From: Pseudomonas simiae
GTDB lineage: Bacteria; Pseudomonadota; Gammaproteobacteria; Pseudomonadales; Pseudomonadaceae
Assembly (NCBI RefSeq): GCF_900111895.1
Contig: NZ_FOKB01000006.1
Coordinates: 186,001-250,000, forward strand
DNA: 64,000 nucleotides
Direction of reading: 5' to 3'
How positions within the stretch are numbered: position 1 is the first letter of the stretch; each line of letters begins with the position of its first letter. Below, in pieces: positions 18,075-26,034 of this stretch. The notes beneath the pieces are model-generated. The model was not told where the DNA came from, did no database searches, and saw nothing but the letters and a program-made list of their open reading frames with translations. The position numbers were made by a program, and so were the translations under genes.

Positions 18075-18374
18075 CTAGAGTTTTATTTTATGATTTGGTT
18101 CGCGATGAACGAACCAAGACTTCCCGAGTCTTTTCGCTATTAACTGTGTGGTTAGCAAATAGTAATAATTAGTTGCTTCCGAACGTTCTTCTCTTGTAGT
18201 AGTTAGGAACCAAACTAAATGCTTTTTCTGCCAGCACCATGGGTTATCTTGCTGCCAGCGCTTAGTGATTGCGTCCTGAATTACCTTTGCTTGGCGAAGG
18301 TGACGCTGGCGCGTGGTATTTGAACCGGTCAACACGCCTATTAAGAACAGCTCGATATCGAATGGCTTACTCAT
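18075..18374 (-). CDS. Small integrase-associated protein, overlaps the integrase stop codon
   Basis: 99 residues, basic, with Trp/His-rich blocks (WQQDNPWCWQKKHLVWFL) and a C-terminal LIAKRLGKSW. I do not recognise a named family. Its ATG (18374) overlaps the original TGA of the integrase (18371-18373) by four bases. The second copy at 12306-12579 has the same overlap with another integrase tail. Repeated pairing and coupling suggest an accessory factor for integration or excision; this is inference. The gene looks intact here. Confidence 0.6.
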   Translation of the reverse strand: MSKPFDIELFLIGVLTGSNTTRQRHLRQAKVIQDAITKRWQQDNPWCWQKKHLVWFLTTTREERSEATNYYYLLTTQLIAKRLGKSWFVHREPNHKIKL

Positions 18375-19350
18375 GCTCGACTACCGATGTAAGCCGATAC
18401 CACGTCAACACGGCCGTGCCCTAGCTCATAGCTGATTTGCATTCGGGCATCCTGATTTAGGTGTCGGTCGAGCTGATCACAATGGCCACCGTTAATGGGC
18501 GCGGGATGATGGGTGATTTGTTCATAGCGTTCGCATGCATAGCCGCGCGCAACTCGTGGAAGCCTTTGAGACTGTACTGATGGAGGATGTCCCGTGCAGG
18601 ACGGACGATTTCCCGTTGGAAATCGAGGTAGCTTTCGTTCGGTGCAAGCAGGTTGCGGCTACCGTCGGGCGAGACATGATGGGCGAGTGCCAGTGCACCG
18701 CGGATGTGATCGTTCACAGTGATCCAGCGAGGTGCCGCCGCGCCTGCGCGGCCACCTTTGGTGCCATTCTGGATGTTGATCTTGCCGTAATGTTCGGCCT
18801 CACGTTTTAAACGCGGTATGTCTGCCAAAATGGCCTCGCGTAAGCGCATGCCGGTGGCTCTCGCTAAGTGAGCGATGGCCGCCGCGCGCGGCATTTGGTG
18901 TTCGCAGAGCGCGTCGACGATCTGCTTCACGTGTTCGGGGTCTTGGCCTTGCGGCACCGAGCAGCGAACACTGGTGCGCCGCATTCTCAGCGCCTTGCTC
19001 GGATTCGGCACTTTCACATACTGATCACCGCGAAGCGCAGCCATAGTCCGGTTCACGCTGGATAATCTATTTTGCGCAGTGGTGATGGCGAGCTCACCTT
19101 GTTCAACGTGGTGACGCAGATGTTCGGCATAGTCCCGCAGGGTCTGCCGATCAATTTGTCGGGCATCGTTAAACTCCGGCCCATTCTCCGAGCGACACCA
19201 GCGCACAAACGCCTGCCAGCGGTCACTGTGTGCCTTGACCGTGCCGTAATGCCCGCCACCAAATAGATCGCGCAATGCCTGGGGGCCGGCATAGCTCAAT
19301 TGCCGGCCATAGCCAAAATTCCGCCCATCTCGCCTGCCTACCAATGCCAT
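18371..19350 (-). pseudogene. Tyrosine integrase (Integrase_1-like) with a C-terminal frameshift
   Basis: Starts at the ATG at 19350, preceded by GAGGAG. The N-terminal half (GRQLSYAGPQALRDLFGGGHYGTV as a conserved block start) and the catalytic Arg region (ARATGMRLREAIL) are in frame. After HELRAA a one-base loss near 18540 shifts the frame, and the ORF ends early at 18457. Restoring one base gives YACERYEQITHHPAP, then SYELGHGRVDVVSAYIGSRA and TGA at 18371, recovering the His and the Tyr nucleophile. As it stands the protein lacks the nucleophile and should be inactive. The total length of 980 bases is one short of a whole number of codons. Confidence 0.85.
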
Positions 19351-19626
19351 GATCAATCTCCTCTCGAAGCTGCCCCTTAAAACCTTCCCCACGTCATCCC
19401 GCCAAGAATGTTGAGTGTTATCAGGGATCAAGGCCCCTGCGGCCTGTGAGGGTTGTCCACTAACGCGGGACTGGCGACTCCTTACGACCGGGAGCTTGGG
19501 CATCTCATGATCTGGCCTCCTGAGCACTTCCGAAGAAGTGGGCGGGTGGAGGCTGCGCTGGCTGACGAGACCAGCGCCGCGAGATCCTGAGTCGGGTGAA
19601 GGCAGTGAAGCGATGACCGGGGCATG

Positions 19627-19643
19627 CCTGACTGTCAGTCAGG
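19627..19643. promoter_or_regulatory. Palindrome upstream of the integrase, possible operator
   Basis: CCTGACTG and CAGTCAGG are perfect complements around a single T. It lies about 280 bases upstream of the integrase start. Confidence 0.35.
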
Positions 19644-19777
19644 TGCAGTCCATTCCCTGGGCTGCGGCACCATCATCTGCATCGCTGTTGCTGGTGACTT
19701 CGGTGTTTGTCGCGCCGATTGTCACGAGGGGGAATGCCGCAAAGCCTTCTACGAGGTGGGCTGCAGCAGCGGTAGGA

Positions 19778-19812
19778 GCGCCCGTCTCTTTCCGGGAGAA
19801 AGAGACGGGCGC
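19778..19812. repeat. Perfect 14-base-pair inverted repeat
   Basis: GCGCCCGTCTCTTT and its exact complement are separated by seven bases (CCGGGAG). There is no T-run on either side, so it is not an ordinary terminator. It could be a protein-binding or single-strand initiation hairpin. Confidence 0.6.
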
Positions 19813-20050
19813 AGGTTGGCGCATGAAATGGCCAAGCGGATAGGTTGCTGCAGGGCAGCTATGAAAGGGGATGAGTTGCCGCAGTGGGCACACTGGTAAA
19901 AGTAGGCATCCATCACATCGCTGTGACCGTGCGAGCCGCCGGACGCTAATCGCACTTTGGGAGAACCACCACGGTGTGGCGTAGCCTTAAAGGTTCCGGC
20001 TACCTGGGGTTGCTGTCGACGACAGCGCTTTGCCCGATCTTTTCTATGCC

Positions 20051-20140
20051 TGTGGATAATTTGGGTCAAGGCTCGAATTATCGGGAGTTCAGCGGCTGTG
20101 GATGAAATTATCCACCGGTGGAAATCCGTGGTTTTCCACA
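20051..20140. other. Cluster of DnaA-box-like 9-mers
   Basis: TGTGGATAA at 20051-20059 is a perfect reverse DnaA box. Near matches are TGTGGATGA (20097-20105), TTATCCACC (20108-20116) and TTTTCCACA (20132-20140). Four sites within 90 bases in non-coding DNA of a mobile region suggest a vestigial replication or DnaA-binding site. Confidence 0.4.
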
Positions 20141-20173
20141 GACAGTTGCGTGGGCTTTAGATTTTTTAAGTGA

Positions 20174-20218
20174 GGTCCATCCAAGCAGGGCGGCTTTGCA
20201 GCCCCGCTTGGATGGACC
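20174..20218. repeat. Strong hairpin after the P4-type integrase pseudogene
   Basis: GGTCCATCCAAGC pairs perfectly with GCTTGGATGGACC, with further GGG/CCC pairing inside. It lies just downstream of the integrase stop on the minus strand but lacks a T-run there, so its role as a terminator is doubtful. Confidence 0.5.
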
Positions 20219-20253
20219 CGCGTGGAAGGGCGGACTGCGGTGATCTCATTGGC

Positions 20254-21582
20254 TTACCCACGTTTGGATGCGCCACGGCTATTTTGTAGGGCTGTAATGT
20301 TGTCGCCGACCGGGTTAGCGAATTCGTGAGGCGTTACATGCCCGCTGCGGTTGGCATCAATGTAGTTGCTCCACCACGCCATGATTAGCCGGCGCTGCTC
20401 CAGAAATTCAGCTTTGTGGATATACGCGGCGCGCACGCGGTTGCGTTCCTTGTGACTCATTTGTCTTTCGATGGCTGCGTCGGTCCATAATCCGGACTCT
20501 AGTAGGGCGCTACAGGCCATGGTCCTGAAGCCGTGGCCGCACACGTCCTTGCTGGTGTCATAGCCGACGTTGCGGAGCATGGTGTTCACCGTGTTCTCGG
20601 ACATGGGCTTCCAGTACTTGTGGTCGCCCGGTAGCACTAACTCTGAAAAGCGACTGAGGCTGCGCAGGCGCTCCAGTATTTCGATGACCTGCGGCGATAG
20701 CGGAACCATTTGAATGTCGCCGTTCATCTTGGTCCCACGTGTGGAGTTGCGTACCCCTTCAATCGGTGCGCGAGTATCGGGGATTTCCCACATGGCGCGT
20801 TGGAGGTCGAACTCACTCCATCGCGCGAAGCGCAACTCGCTGGAGCGGACGAACACATGCAGAGTCAGCAGCACGGCAAGGCGCGTCAGCTCGCGGCCGT
20901 TGTAGTTGTCGATTCGGTGTAGCAGTTCGGGTAGGCGGTTGAGGGAGAGGGCCGGGCGATGGATTGTGCGCGGCGCGTGAATCGAGCCTGCCAGATCCAG
21001 TGCAGGATTCATGGTGATCTGCCGAGCCCTTTTGGCCCCGCGCATGATGGTGGATAAGTAGTTCTGTACCCGTAACGCCACATCCATGGTGCCGCGTTCC
21101 TTGATGCGCTGGGTGATCTCTAGCAGGTCATGGGTATCGAGTTCAGCGATGGCTCGTTGGCCGATCAGCGGGAAGACGTGGGTACGCAGTCGGCTCATCA
21201 CGGTTTTGGCGTGTCCTTCGGTCCAGCGACGGGACATGTCGGCGTGCCACTCCAGAGCAACGGTCTCGAAAAGCAGTGCCGCTCGCTGGGCTACGATCTT
21301 GGCCTTCTTCTTTTCTTCCATTGGGTCGAGGTTGTCGAGCAGCAACGCCTTGGCTTAGTCTCGCTTACGTCGTGCGACGGAAAGGGTAACGATGGGGTAA
21401 TTGCCGATGATGAGCGTACCTTCCTTGCCGCTGGGCTTGGTGTACTTCAAGCGCCAGGTCTTCACGCCATTGGGTTTGACGAAAAGGTACATGCCGCCGC
21501 CGTCGAACAGTTTGTAGGCGCGTTCGCGGGTTTTTGCCGTGCGGCATTGCAGGTCGCTGAGGGGGATCGCTAGACGTGGCAT
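20254..21582 (-). pseudogene. P4-type tyrosine integrase interrupted by an in-frame TAA
   Basis: The frame starts MPRLAIPLSDLQ at 21582 (arm-binding DUF4102-like domain) and runs to VARRKRD, where TAA occupies 21357-21355. The same frame continues with AKALL and then the catalytic domain: the Arg of FVRSSELRFARW, HGFRTMA, the MSH motif and the nucleophile Tyr of RAAYIHKAEFLEQRR. The length without the stop (about 442 residues) fits the family. A single G or C to T change in a GAA or CAA codon explains it. The gene starts about 165 bases beyond the 3' end of tRNA-Thr, the expected place for an integrase targeting that tRNA. Readthrough or a separate internal start cannot be excluded. Confidence 0.85.
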
Positions 21583-21677
21583 AGGGGTACGCGCTCCTGA
21601 CCGGGAAATCGCAGTACCCCTAACATACCCTCGGGGAAGGGGGATTTTGTTGGAACCCGACAGAGGGTCCTGGAACG

Positions 21678-21704
21678 AAAAAACCCGCCAAAAGGCGGGT
21701 TTTC
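21678..21704 (-). terminator. Terminator downstream of tRNA-Thr
   Basis: Read on the minus strand: AAACCCGCC, loop TTTT, GGCGGGTTT, then more T. It lies 43 bases after the tRNA 3' end, between the tRNA and the integrase. Confidence 0.85.
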
Positions 21705-21746
21705 GGGGCTTCCAGAGCATTCGGTGGAATGCAATGGAGCCTAATG

Positions 21747-21822
<76 letters not shown>

Positions 21823-21945
21823 GTGTTAGGGCGACGATTATAGCGATTGGCGAGGTTCTGTAAACCCCTGAATTCTGACTATTTTTGCAAACCTGCAGGT
21901 TTTTTCATCTTGGGCGGTTTACGGGGTGTGGCGGGGCTTCTTTCT

Positions 21946-22179
21946 TCAGCTTCCGTCGGCGCAGTTGTCGGCGAATTTGCTGTAGTTCAGTACGTGTTTT
22001 TGGCCGTGGGAGTCCAGGTAGGTCATGTGGGTATTGACCACGCCGCAGGAGGCGGCGTTGTCCTCCACGGTGGCGACGATGTGTTGAATGTCTGGCTTCG
22101 GCTTTGTGTCGGCGTGGGCGTTGAGGGTGAAGGCGAGCAGGCTGGCGGCGATGAAGATGTTCCAGTTGTTGGGGTTCAT
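21946..22179 (-). CDS. DUF2790 family small secreted protein
   Basis: 77 residues from the ATG at 22179, chosen because it opens a clean signal peptide (ends LNAHA) and has GAGGA upstream. The mature part has the DUF2790 pattern: DIQHIVATVED, then CGVV, MTYLDSHGQKHVLNY and a C-terminal Cys; the two Cys could form a disulfide in the periplasm. The family is frequent in Pseudomonas, has no known function, and is often linked to metal stress. Confidence 0.85.
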   Translation of the reverse strand: MNPNNWNIFIAASLLAFTLNAHADTKPKPDIQHIVATVEDNAASCGVVNTHMTYLDSHGQKHVLNYSKFADNCADGS

Positions 22180-22442
22180 GGGTGCGTCCTCGGTGCAGGT
22201 CAATAGTGGGTGTGGGTCCTATTGAATGCAGGGGAGGTATATGGGGTGTGTCGCAAAACTCGGGTTTTGTTTCGTTTTGTATGGGGCGTGTGCCGAGGTA
22301 CATGCCAATACGCGTCGGGCGAAATGATTGATAAGTTGATCATAAATCACGCTAAATAAATCTAAGCATTTGATTATTATAAGAAAAACGATAAGTCATA
22401 TAAATGGCGCCAAGCCGCTCATCTGAAAGAAGTTAGCTGAAA

Positions 22443-22485
22443 TCATCAAAATACTGACACTATCAAGGTGATATCACACAATGCG
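22443..22485 (+). promoter_or_regulatory. Upstream element of the first BcsQ-like gene, duplicated at 23553
   Basis: 43 bases that match 23553-23595 at 34 positions without gaps, starting TCATCAAAATA and ending AATGCG. The TGACACT and TCACA blocks are kept in both. Each copy lies about 45-90 bases upstream of a paralogous gene, so it is probably a shared promoter or operator. The rest of the 22180-22527 gap is AT-rich with no gene seen. Confidence 0.55.
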
Positions 22486-22527
22486 CGCCTTATTTTATTC
22501 AACCATTTAAAGGGGGGAGCAAAGGCA

Positions 22528-23478
22528 GTGAGTCGCGCAGATGACATTTCCAAACTATACGACGCACTGACTGGCACCCTCCGTGTTGATCAGCCCCAGG
22601 TCGATGAGCCGGTTTCGCCTGGCTTGCAAAGCTTGCTCGATCAGCTGAATCAGGGCGCAGCCCCGCATCTTTATCCGCTTGAACTGGGTGAGGGGCCGCT
22701 GTGCGACGTGTATTCGGAGGCAGCGGCGCCCAAGGTTGTGGTGGTGGTCTCCGCCAAGGGTGGGGTTGGCCGCACCACGCTCACGGCGGCACTCGCCAGC
22801 AGCCTGCAGCGACAGGGCCATCCTGCGCTTGCGCTGGACCTGGACCCGCAAGACGGACTGCGCCATCACCTGGCGCCCGGTGTGAATATGGCGGGCGTTG
22901 GCGCGACCAGCCTGCTCAACAAAACCTGGGAAGCGTTACCGGTTCGTGGTTTTGCCGGATGCCGGGTAGTGGCGTTCGGTGAAACCGACCCGGTGCAACA
23001 GCAAAGTTTGAATCGTTGGCTGGGCCAGGATCTGGAGTTTTTGGCCAAGCGTCTGGATGGGATGAAATTGAGTGGCCGGGACACGCTGATCATCGATGTG
23101 CCGGCAGGCAATACCGTATACCTGAGCCAGGCTATGTCGGTTGCCGACGTGGTGTTGGTGGTGGTGCAAGCGGATGTCGCGTCATTTCGCAGCCTGACTC
23201 AAATGGACCGTGTGCTTGCCCCTCACCTGGACCACGCGAAGTCACCGTACTGCTTCTATGTGATCAACCAGGTCGACCCTGCTCATCGGTTCAGCCAGGA
23301 CATGGTCGACGTATTCAAGCTTCGCCTGGGGGATGCCGTGCTTGGAACCCTCCAGCGCGATCCCGCGTTTATCGAAGCTCAGGCTTACGGGCGCGACCCC
23401 CTCGATCCGGTGAGCAACAGTGCCGCGTGCCAGGATCTGAGTAGTCTATGTCGCGAATTGCTCAAACGAATCAATTAA
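22528..23478 (+). CDS. BcsQ/YhjQ-type MinD-like ATPase (WssA/WssJ-like), paralog 1
   Basis: 316 residues from the GTG at 22528, chosen for the AAGGGGGGAG ribosome site; the frame is open 20 codons further up. ParA/MinD fold with a deviant Walker A KGGVGRTT (77-84) in which the usual P-loop Lys is Arg, a DLDPQ block, and TLIIDVPAGN as Walker B. Relatives localise cellulose synthase at the pole (BcsQ) or are the first and last genes of the P. fluorescens wss cellulose operon. No bcsA or other cellulose gene is nearby, so it is an orphan here. Arg for Lys may weaken ATP hydrolysis. Confidence 0.78.
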   Translation: MSRADDISKLYDALTGTLRVDQPQVDEPVSPGLQSLLDQLNQGAAPHLYPLELGEGPLCDVYSEAAAPKVVVVVSAKGGVGRTTLTAALASSLQRQGHPALALDLDPQDGLRHHLAPGVNMAGVGATSLLNKTWEALPVRGFAGCRVVAFGETDPVQQQSLNRWLGQDLEFLAKRLDGMKLSGRDTLIIDVPAGNTVYLSQAMSVADVVLVVVQADVASFRSLTQMDRVLAPHLDHAKSPYCFYVINQVDPAHRFSQDMVDVFKLRLGDAVLGTLQRDPAFIEAQAYGRDPLDPVSNSAACQDLSSLCRELLKRIN

Positions 23479-23552
23479 GCGCGTCGATGGTTGAAGCATC
23501 GCAGGCCATTAAATTGACGATTTGCCGCTTATCTAAAAAATGAGCAGGTTTA

Positions 23553-23595
23553 TCATCAAAATAATGACACTTTGTCAGTGCTGTCACAGAATGCG
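23553..23595 (+). promoter_or_regulatory. Second copy of the BcsQ-like gene upstream element
   Basis: Matches 22443-22485 at 34 of 43 positions. It lies about 90 bases before the second paralog. Confidence 0.55.
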
Positions 23596-23685
23596 ACAAC
23601 AGAGACGCCGATAATAAGACCTGCGGTGAGCCTTCTACTTGCCGACCCTTCACGTCTTTAAGCCGCGTCGTGGGGAGTTCGGGCC

Positions 23686-24606
23686 ATGAGCCTTGCTAAC
23701 GAGTTTTTCGTGTTGTTCGGTAAAAATGTCACGCGAGATGCCCAAGGGCTCAACGCACGGCTGCATTTTTTCGGCAGCATTCCCGTCGAGGATGGCAGCC
23801 CCGTTTCGAGCACCCGCGAAGACGTGCCGTCAATGAATGTCCGCGCGGCGCGGCCCACCGTGGTGGCTTTGGTCTCCGTCAATGGCGGCGTGGGTCGCAG
23901 CACTCTGGCTACGGCCTTGAGCAGCGGCTTGCAGCGCCAGGGCGAGTCGGTGGTGGCCTTGGACCTTGACCCGCAAAATGCCCTGCGTCATCACTTCGGG
24001 GTCAGCCCGGATGCAGAGGGACTCGGCCCTGCCAGCTTGCAGAACGCGCAATGGGCGGCGATCCAGCAGCCTGGTTTCGCTGGCTGCAAGGTGATCACCT
24101 TCGGTAGCACCAGTACCCGGCAGCAAGAAAGCCTGCAGCGCTGGCTCACCCATGAGCCGGATTGGCTCGCACGGCGCCTGGAAGACTTGAGCTTGGGCGC
24201 GCGCCATACGCTGATCATCGATACCCCTGCCGGTAACAACGTTTACTTCCAGCAGGCGCTGAGCGTGGCTGATGTAGTGCTGGTCGTCACCCAGGCCGAT
24301 GCAGCGTCGCTGGCCACCCTGGATCAACTGGATGCGCTGTTGGCGCCCCATCTGAAGCGCGAGCGCCCGCCGCGCGTGCATTTTGTGGTCAATCAAGTGG
24401 ACGAGTGCAATGCGTTCAGCCTGGACATGGTCGAAGCATTCAAGCAGCGTTTGGGCAGCACCCTGTACGAGGTTCACCGTGATGTGGTCATCAGCGAATC
24501 CCTGGCTTTCAGCACCGACCCACTGGACAGCCAGTCGATGCGCTTGGCCGCTGACGATATCAATGACCTGTGCCGGTTGTTGAGGGTGTCGAAAAAATAC
24601 GTCTAG
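23686..24606 (+). CDS. BcsQ/YhjQ-type MinD-like ATPase, paralog 2
   Basis: 306 residues, similar to the preceding gene along its length (FAGCKVITFG, TLIIDTPAGN, SVADVVLVV, NQVD). The P-loop is NGGVGRST (66-73): both the deviant MinD signature Lys and the P-loop Lys are replaced (Asn and Arg), so ATP handling is doubtful. GGGGAG precedes the ATG. The tandem arrangement with a duplicated upstream element points to local gene duplication, or to loss of genes once lying between two such ends. No terminator or gene is evident in the next 240 bases. Confidence 0.75.
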   Translation: MSLANEFFVLFGKNVTRDAQGLNARLHFFGSIPVEDGSPVSSTREDVPSMNVRAARPTVVALVSVNGGVGRSTLATALSSGLQRQGESVVALDLDPQNALRHHFGVSPDAEGLGPASLQNAQWAAIQQPGFAGCKVITFGSTSTRQQESLQRWLTHEPDWLARRLEDLSLGARHTLIIDTPAGNNVYFQQALSVADVVLVVTQADAASLATLDQLDALLAPHLKRERPPRVHFVVNQVDECNAFSLDMVEAFKQRLGSTLYEVHRDVVISESLAFSTDPLDSQSMRLAADDINDLCRLLRVSKKYV

Positions 24607-24813
24607 AGCGCGGTTTATACGCTTAACGCCAGATGCTTATGCACAATCGGTTGGATGGCGGTGTCACGAAAAAGCCATTTTGTGGAGCCGTTCTCATCAC
24701 GCCGCAACTGCCTGTTTTGCGTGCGTTTTATTTTATGAACAAAAAATGACCAGTGCGGTTTATGAGCTGTAGTGCAGATGGTTACAGGCCCCGTAAAGAA
24801 TTCATCAACAGAG

Positions 24814-25786
24814 TTATCCACAGGCTGCCTGCGACAATTTCGCCCCTTAATCGCGCTCGGCAAGCACCATCAAGTTGCGCGGCGTCAGTGCGGGTTCGCA
24901 AAAGGTACCTACTTGGACGTTGTAGCCGTTTTCGTCGAGAAACAATGCCCGATCCAGCACCAGCCACATTTCCAGTGGGCGCCGAAACAGACCACGCACC
25001 AGTTCCAAATTCCTGACCTCGGCCAGGCGGCGCCAGCCGTACGCTTCCAGCGCCGCCCAATCCTGTTCAGCTGTGGATAACACTTTGAGGCCTGCCAGTT
25101 CCCGGCAATAGTCGGCAAAGGGTTTGTCCAGCCAACTGGCAGGCAGGGAGGGCGTTGGCAGGTATTCGTCGACGCCACGAAGGTCGCGTTGCAGTTGATC
25201 GAACCCCAGGCGTCGCGCCATGGACGTGTCCCGTTGCAGGCGCACGCGTTTGCCTGCGGTGACGGTTTCGCTCAGCGGCAGGCCGAGGTCATCGATCGAC
25301 AGTTGCAGGCGTGACGCCCGGCCTGCATTGGACAGTGGCTGGTAGGCGTCAGCATGGATGCGGTTATAGCAGCACGGCGCCAGCGCCAGCTGTTTGCAGC
25401 CGGCCGCGCTGGCCAGGTGCAGCAGGCGCACATGCAGGTCGCCACAGGCATGCAGGGCGACGGGCGTGTGTTCGGGGGTGATCGCCACATCGGCCATCAC
25501 GTCTTGCAGGCGATGGGTCACCGGCAAGCCATGATGGTCGCTCAAGGCCTGGCCTGCAGCGATCAGCGCAGGGTCGTATTCCAGGCAGGTCAGTGCCTGC
25601 CCGGTTTGTAACAGACGACGACCGAGGTGGCCCTTGCCCGCGCACCAGTCCAGCCAGTGTGTGGGTGTCTGTGCAAACTGCAGTGCCGCGCCAAAGGCTT
25701 CAATCTGTTCCCACTTGCGACCCGGAACATCCACATTCAGGCGATGGCGAGCGGCTTGCAGCGGGTGCATCGGTAACTTATCCACA
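24814..25786. other. Three perfect DnaA 9-mers within 1 kb
   Basis: TTATCCACA at 24814-24822 and 25778-25786 and TGTGGATAA at 25072-25080. One is intergenic and two are inside the methyltransferase gene. A fourth perfect site lies at 20051. Confidence 0.35.
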
Positions 25787-26034
25787 GCACTGAGCTGCAG
25801 GGCTTGCGCAGCAAGCTGTGGAAAAGGTGCAGGCGCGGCGAGGTCATGGGGATGGTTGTGACGGGCTTCGGCTTCGGCCAATGAGCGTTGGCGCAGCCAC
25901 TGGGCGAGGTCGGGATGCTCGGCTTCCCAAGGTAACTGGCGATGCGTAAAGGGCCGTGGTTTCCACAGCCCTTGGTGCTCGATCAGGAACGCATCCAGCG
26001 CGTGGAAGCGGGCCTCAACGTCCTTGGCAAGCAT
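24847..26034 (-). CDS. SAM-dependent methyltransferase of the Methyltransf_32 type
   Basis: 395 residues. The central SAM domain shows DWCAGKGHLGRRLL (motif I, about 128-141), LHACGDLHVRLL and APCCYNRI, the last resembling the CCY motif of METTL25/RRNAD1-type enzymes. The substrate is unknown. It is the last gene of the amino acid ABC transporter cluster and overlaps the permease gene upstream by 20 bases, so it is co-transcribed; a functional link with transport is not obvious. Confidence 0.75.
   Translation of the reverse strand: MLAKDVEARFHALDAFLIEHQGLWKPRPFTHRQLPWEAEHPDLAQWLRQRSLAEAEARHNHPHDLAAPAPFPQLAAQALQLSAVDKLPMHPLQAARHRLNVDVPGRKWEQIEAFGAALQFAQTPTHWLDWCAGKGHLGRRLLQTGQALTCLEYDPALIAAGQALSDHHGLPVTHRLQDVMADVAITPEHTPVALHACGDLHVRLLHLASAAGCKQLALAPCCYNRIHADAYQPLSNAGRASRLQLSIDDLGLPLSETVTAGKRVRLQRDTSMARRLGFDQLQRDLRGVDEYLPTPSLPASWLDKPFADYCRELAGLKVLSTAEQDWAALEAYGWRRLAEVRNLELVRGLFRRPLEMWLVLDRALFLDENGYNVQVGTFCEPALTPRNLMVLAERD

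Larger units (their letters stand above)
19351..20253. other. About 900-base non-coding stretch between the two dead integrases
   Basis: No convincing gene. It holds an 8-base-arm palindrome (19627-19643), a 14-base-pair hairpin (19778-19812), a cluster of DnaA-box-like 9-mers (20051-20140) and a 13-base-pair hairpin (20174-20218). The concentration of structured sequences suggests a control, replication or recombination region of the former mobile element. Confidence 0.5.
9308..21746. mobile_element. Layered genomic island next to tRNA-Thr, with dead integrases and defence-like cargo
   Basis: The region between the pel terminator and tRNA-Thr(TGT) contains three integrase remains on the minus strand, degenerate repeats near its left part, strongly AT-rich cargo genes (13233-18071) beside GC-rich neighbours, and no housekeeping gene. 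A P4-type integrase gene starting just beyond the 3' end of a tRNA is the usual layout of tRNA-targeted islands. The left boundary is uncertain: it could be copy A (9308), copy B (10670) or, for a later insertion, copy C (12763). The AraC-type gene may be island cargo or old chromosome. Confidence 0.65.

Noticed and set aside
19624..19899. Cys-rich open frame of 91 codons upstream of the frameshifted integrase
   Set aside because: No ribosome site that stands out, the 14-bp hairpin lies inside it, and no family match. Possible but not supportable.
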